DNA of 64,000 nt from CAZFHA01 sp964518595 (GTDB lineage: Bacteria; Bacillota; Clostridia; Saccharofermentanales; Saccharofermentanaceae). Below the pieces are notes generated by a model. It saw only the letters and a program-made list of their open reading frames with translations, did no database searches and was not told where the DNA came from. The stretch lies in assembly GCA_964518595.1 (NCBI GenBank), contig CAZFHA010000018.1, positions 1-64,000 of the forward strand. The letters are read 5' to 3'. This document shows, one piece after another, positions 60,757-64,000 of this stretch (the first letter of the stretch is position 1; every line of letters begins with the position of its first letter). The translations under genes and the position numbers were made by a program.

Positions 60757-61725
60757 TCACTTGACAAAGTAAAAGGAAACAACAATTACGGCTAAACATA
60801 CCAGGATATAAATTAACGTGCCGGGATTTAATAGGGCGGTTCTTAGCTTAGCTTTAGGTTCCGAAGATTTTTCACTGCTCAGAGAGAACATTTTGCTCTT
60901 AAACAAGATAATTCCACATACTAGACCAATAGCTATTATAGCGTAAGAAAATATTTCATATATGGTACCAAGGATTTGGATTGGGCTTCTGAGCATAATG
61001 CCACCCAAACCAATCCCGGCAGTTAAATTGATTAGTACGTGCACAATGATGACATTTTTGGGATTTTTATACTTGATCATGGCAATGGCTAAAAATACAC
61101 CTAAGCCGATGGCATAGAGGGACTGACCAAAATTGAGATGGAAGAGTCCAAAGCAGATGGCGGTCCAAAAAATATAGGGGGCTGCTCCAAAACGGGCGGC
61201 TTTTTTGTAAGGAATATAACGAAAAATGAACTCTTCCATAATTGGTGCAATAATTACACCGCAGATGAAGGTTATCCAAACCCAATTATTTTCTCCGTTA
61301 ATAGAATCAATGGTAACGGAAGCATTTTTTCCAATTACATAGGTTTGAATTAACGTGGCGGCGATATTAAGCACACTCATGATGGCAAAGCCGAAAGGGT
61401 ATAAGAGTAGTATCAACTTTAGGTTTATTTTTTTTCTCTCTACAGGTTCGGCTTTTTGATTGGGGAATTTTTTGAGTAGGAGGAGCCCAAGGGGAAGGGC
61501 AATTAGATACATGCTAATATAGGAGGCTAACATATTTATCCCTTGCTGATCTAGATTTGGGAATTTTTCCAGTATCGGGGCAAGGACTGCAGGTGGTATG
61601 ATTTGGGCTGCGGTTAAAAGTAAAAGTAAAAATCCTAAGCGGCTATAGACTTGAAAGGCTTGCTTTTTATTTGTTTGTTTTAGCTCTTGGGGGGGATTCT
61701 CCTTAATAGTATGATTGTTTTCCAT
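60757..61725 (-). CDS. CPBP family intramembrane metalloprotease, possible immunity protein
   Basis: A 322-residue membrane protein with about eight helices. The CPBP motifs are IMEEFIFRYIPY near 161 (EExxxR), CFGLFHLNFGQSLYAIG near 192 and HVLINLTAG near 232. In lactic acid bacteria, CPBP proteins next to bacteriocin regulatory genes confer self-immunity, and the gene lies in a run of small membrane proteins facing an Agr-like system. A role in peptide processing or immunity is inference. AGAGGG precedes the ATG. Confidence 0.87.
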   Translation of the reverse strand: MENNHTIKENPPQELKQTNKKQAFQVYSRLGFLLLLLTAAQIIPPAVLAPILEKFPNLDQQGINMLASYISMYLIALPLGLLLLKKFPNQKAEPVERKKINLKLILLLYPFGFAIMSVLNIAATLIQTYVIGKNASVTIDSINGENNWVWITFICGVIIAPIMEEFIFRYIPYKKAARFGAAPYIFWTAICFGLFHLNFGQSLYAIGLGVFLAIAMIKYKNPKNVIIVHVLINLTAGIGLGGIMLRSPIQILGTIYEIFSYAIIAIGLVCGIILFKSKMFSLSSEKSSEPKAKLRTALLNPGTLIYILVCLAVIVVSFYFVK

Positions 61726-61737
61726 TTTAAACCCTCT

Positions 61738-61983
61738 TTAATTGTTATTTTTTTTGCTTTTAATAGCTTGTTTTTTGGCTTCTCTGACTCTTAAAAATAT
61801 GCTTATTATCGATCCCAATATGATGAAAAGCATAGGTATAGTAAAATTTCGGCTCAGCGCCTCCTGCACAGAGGCATCTTTATTGATTATTCTTCCCACA
61901 GAGTTTCCTAAGAGATACATGACAAGGGCCAGGGTAACTACAACTTGGGAAACGATGTCTTTGGTCACGATTGTCTTTTTCAT
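61738..61983 (-). CDS. Small two-helix membrane protein
   Basis: An 81-residue protein that starts MKKTIVTKDIVSQVVVTLALV, with helices at about 11-27 and 49-64 and a lysine-rich tail (KKQAIKSKKNNN). GAGGAG six bases before the ATG. It ends 12 bases before the CPBP gene. The layout resembles the 65-residue protein at 60495-60692. Not recognised as any named family. Confidence 0.7.
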   Translation of the reverse strand: MKKTIVTKDIVSQVVVTLALVMYLLGNSVGRIINKDASVQEALSRNFTIPMLFIILGSIISIFLRVREAKKQAIKSKKNNN

Positions 61984-62007
61984 TTTAAACTCCTCACATC
62001 ATACAAT

Positions 62008-62196
62008 TTATCTTTTTTCTTTATGTGCACCGGTTACTCTGGCGTACATAATTAGTGTTACAGTTGAAAGAATAATAATCATAAAGTTTGTTGCATTAAA
62101 TGGTTGTTCGTTGAATACAATGTCGCGTAATGAAATGGTAAGTGAAATTACTACTACAATAATGACAATACACCAGCCGATTATTATCTTTGACAT
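62008..62196 (-). CDS. Small two-helix membrane protein, first in the leftward operon
   Basis: A 62-residue protein with helices at about 4-24 and 38-53 and a basic tail (HKEKR). A very strong AAAGGAGG lies upstream, indicating high translation. It is the first gene of a leftward run with the 81-residue protein, the CPBP protein and the 65-residue protein, and is divergent from the LytTR regulator. Confidence 0.65.
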   Translation of the reverse strand: MSKIIIGWCIVIIVVVISLTISLRDIVFNEQPFNATNFMIIILSTVTLIMYARVTGAHKEKR

Positions 62197-62503
62197 ATGC
62201 CCCCCTCCTTTGGAATCAAGCTTTTGCTGATAATTTTCTTATTTCATAACCACGTTTTAACTCCTCTCCTTTCTTACCTCTTTGTTAGCTTTTTCTAGTC
62301 ATATTCAGACAGGGAGAGTATAGTCAATCCTTTGATTTAGGAGTGAAAAATTGTAAAAACTACAGCGTTTGCGGTAATAATTAAGAAAATATTCTTTGTT
62401 TTTTTATGAAATAGATTTCTTACCTTATTGCCTTTCCAGGGTAAAATTTGTACCATGGTTGCACAGATAAAAAATAATTTAACCAATGGGAGGGAAAATC
62501 GCT
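62197..62503. other. Divergent control region of the membrane-protein and Agr-like operons
   Basis: About 300 AT-rich bases with no gene. A weak rightward promoter candidate is TTGCCT followed 17 bases later by TACCAT near 62430-62457. No clear AgrA-type direct repeat was found. Confidence 0.5.
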
Positions 62504-63241
62504 ATGGTTAAAATTGCCATCTGCGACGATGAAGTACGGGTGGGGGCAGAGCTGGAAGCTGCCTTGACTGCTATTTTTGCGAAGCTAAATATTGTTCCGG
62601 AAATTAGAGTTTTTACAACCGGGGAGGCACTGTGTAAGGAAATTAATGCAGGGATATCCTTTTCCCTAATTTTTCTGGATATTGAATTTGCCCAAAACCA
62701 AATTAACGGTGTAGAGGTTGGCAGACGTATTCGGGAGAATTATCAGAACCAAACTACAGCTATTGTTTTTATTTCTTGGGAAAAGAAATATGCCATGGAA
62801 CTTTTCGATATTCGTCCTATAAATTTTCTGATTAAACCCTTGGAATATGAAAAACTAGAACAAGTGATACACACATATTTTAAGCTTATCCGGATGGGTA
62901 TGAAGGAGTTTATTTACAAAAAAAATACCAGTACCTACAGAGTGCCACTACAGCAACTGGTATATTTGGAGAATGATAAAAGAAAAGTTATTCTACACTT
63001 TTCCGACGGGAAAACCGATGCGTTTTATGGCTCTCTGAAAGAAATCTATGACGAACAGTTAAAAGACGCAGATTTTCTTTTTATTCATGCCTCCTACCTG
63101 GTGAACTATGATTATGTCGCTGTTTTGGAATACAATCAGGTCTCTTTGATAGGTAGAAAATTACCCTTGCCAATTAGTCCAAATCGAAGAAATGATGTCA
63201 GGAAAGATTACTTGACCATCATTCAAAAAAGGAGGACTTGA
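62504..63241 (+). CDS. LytTR family response regulator, AgrA-like
   Basis: A 245-residue regulator. The receiver domain begins MVKIAICDDEVRVGAELE (acidic pocket) and has the phospho-acceptor Asp in LIFLDIEFAQNQINGVEVG near 58, with LIKPLEYEKLEQVI (conserved Lys) near 106. The C-terminal LytTR DNA-binding domain (about 145-240) shows LVYLENDKRKVILHFSDG and FLFIHASYLVNYDYV. GGGAGG places the start at 62504. It is followed directly by its kinase and is divergent from the small membrane-protein operon, its likely target. Confidence 0.92.
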   Translation: MVKIAICDDEVRVGAELEAALTAIFAKLNIVPEIRVFTTGEALCKEINAGISFSLIFLDIEFAQNQINGVEVGRRIRENYQNQTTAIVFISWEKKYAMELFDIRPINFLIKPLEYEKLEQVIHTYFKLIRMGMKEFIYKKNTSTYRVPLQQLVYLENDKRKVILHFSDGKTDAFYGSLKEIYDEQLKDADFLFIHASYLVNYDYVAVLEYNQVSLIGRKLPLPISPNRRNDVRKDYLTIIQKRRT

Positions 63242-63243
63242 GC

Positions 63244-64000
63244 TTGGACATCTATACCATAACTATCCTGGTAACTAATTTTGCAGGTTTGTTTGTATTA
63301 GAGCGACTTATGAAGGTATTCTTTAATAAAAGAAGAACGAGTCTCCCGGTTATGTTTTTTATTTATTCCCTATATTTTGTTGCCGTAGGGACACAGCACT
63401 TTTTGCTTCGGAATATGAATGATTCTATACGGTTCTCCATTCAGTTGTTGATCTATTTACTTGGTTACTTTGCCATAACTTTAATCTATGAATCAACAAC
63501 CCGGAAAAGAATTGGTGTAACTATTGTTTCATATACGGTAACGACGATAATGGGAATACTCACGGCTACCATCGTTGAGATAATTTGGCCAACTCTGGTC
63601 ACAGGAAGCGCTGAATATAGCATTGTAGTTAACACTGCATATATACCAATTTCTTATCTGACTGTTCTACTATTACTGCGTTTTAAAAGCATTCGCAAAA
63701 GCTCAGCTTTTTTTCCTTCGGTAATAATTGGTCCGATGCTACTGATTCTTCTACTTATTGTATTTATGATATTTGATTCTGAGTTAATGAGTTCGTTGTC
63801 AATGATTACTGTAATTCTTGTTTTGCTTGTTTCTAGTCTATCAGGGCTTTTCTATTACAATAAACTCTCAAAACTCTATGAGGAGAAGTTAAACTTAGCA
63901 CTGCAAGCTCAAGAGCGGGAATATTACCTGGCTCAGTGCCAACTGATGCAGAACTCTGTAGAGCAGGTAAGGGCAATCCGTCATGATATGAAATCGCATT
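63244..64000 (+). CDS. Sensor histidine kinase, AgrC-like, cut by window end
   Basis: Open from a TTG at 63244, with AGGAGG 8 bases upstream, to the window end (252 codons seen). The N-terminal region has about six hydrophobic helices (residues 2-205), then a helical linker with EEKLNLALQAQEREYY. The phospho-histidine motif VRAIRHDMKSH ends the window, as in AgrC and other GHKL (HPK10) kinases. The start is 2 bases after the regulator stop. The ATPase domain and any agrB/agrD-like genes lie beyond. Confidence 0.88.
   Translation, partial: MDIYTITILVTNFAGLFVLERLMKVFFNKRRTSLPVMFFIYSLYFVAVGTQHFLLRNMNDSIRFSIQLLIYLLGYFAITLIYESTTRKRIGVTIVSYTVTTIMGILTATIVEIIWPTLVTGSAEYSIVVNTAYIPISYLTVLLLLRFKSIRKSSAFFPSVIIGPMLLILLLIVFMIFDSELMSSLSMITVILVLLVSSLSGLFYYNKLSKLYEEKLNLALQAQEREYYLAQCQLMQNSVEQVRAIRHDMKSH

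Noticed and set aside
61742..62230. A 162-codon plus-strand frame across the small membrane-protein genes
   Set aside because: It runs antisense to two small genes that each have strong ribosome binding sites and sensible two-helix products.
1..64000. CRISPR arrays, rRNA genes, insertion sequences, prophage and replication origin
   Set aside because: No spaced direct repeats, rRNA sequence, transposase or integrase motif, phage structural gene or DnaA-box cluster was seen.

Overview
The window is chromosomal DNA from a low-to-middle GC Gram-positive bacterium of the Bacillota, most likely a Clostridia-type anaerobe. The evidence is the IreB-RuvX-DUF1292 cluster, a lipoteichoic-acid-synthase-type enzyme, MutS2, strong GGAGG ribosome binding sites, frequent TTG starts and an Agr-like two-component system. 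A Peptococcaceae-like lineage is a guess. Most of the window is ordinary core genome, with several small accessory islands.

Layout. 1-10 kb: secG-rnr, an HPr-like gene on the other strand, mtaB, ireB-ruvX, two DUF1292 genes, a CPBP protease and a 1048-residue membrane-anchored protein whose C-terminal half resembles a degenerate family-51-like glycoside hydrolase. 10-17 kb: a 37-base copy of the tRNA-Val 3' half, an orphan HicB-like gene, the intact tRNA-Val(GAC), an ABC-F ATPase, and an AT-rich three-gene block (DUF6414-like protein, ABC-type AAA ATPase, DUF4435/TOPRIM protein) that looks like a PARIS-related defence system with an extra gene. 17-20 kb: a sugar-type oxidoreductase/ThuA pair with a divergent AraC regulator. 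20-28 kb: cimA-leuC-leuD-leuB-ilvD-ilvB, which builds 2-oxobutyrate by the citramalate route and then feeds branched-chain amino acid synthesis. ilvE lies apart at 44 kb. ilvC, ilvN and leuA are not in the window.

28-40 kb: a thioesterase, ppx-ppk1 for polyphosphate, an LtaS-like enzyme, glnS and gltX, and a DacF-like protein that has lost all three catalytic motifs. 39-43 kb: two tandem Rrf2 regulators, a dehydroquinate-synthase-like protein without key catalytic residues, a degenerate M28-type lipoprotein, a protein of unknown function and a small XRE regulator. 45-56 kb: uvrB behind a LexA-type operator, dnaE, pfkA, pgsA, mutS2 and a ferric-reductase-like flavoprotein.

56-64 kb is accessory: a GNAT protein, a frameshifted cytochrome-b5-like lipoprotein, apgM, a P-loop protein, a YefM-YoeB toxin-antitoxin pair with a near-consensus promoter and TGTACA operator, and a run of small two-helix membrane proteins plus a CPBP protein. 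These face an AgrA-like LytTR regulator and an AgrC-like kinase that is cut by the window end.

The best candidates for something undescribed are the three-gene ATPase/TOPRIM block (13.1-16.4 kb), the Agr-like/CPBP/small-membrane-protein locus at the right edge, the composite 1048-residue protein, and the set of apparent pseudoenzymes. Start sites were moved to internal codons where a clear ribosome binding site supports it. All family assignments come from motif reading without database searches.
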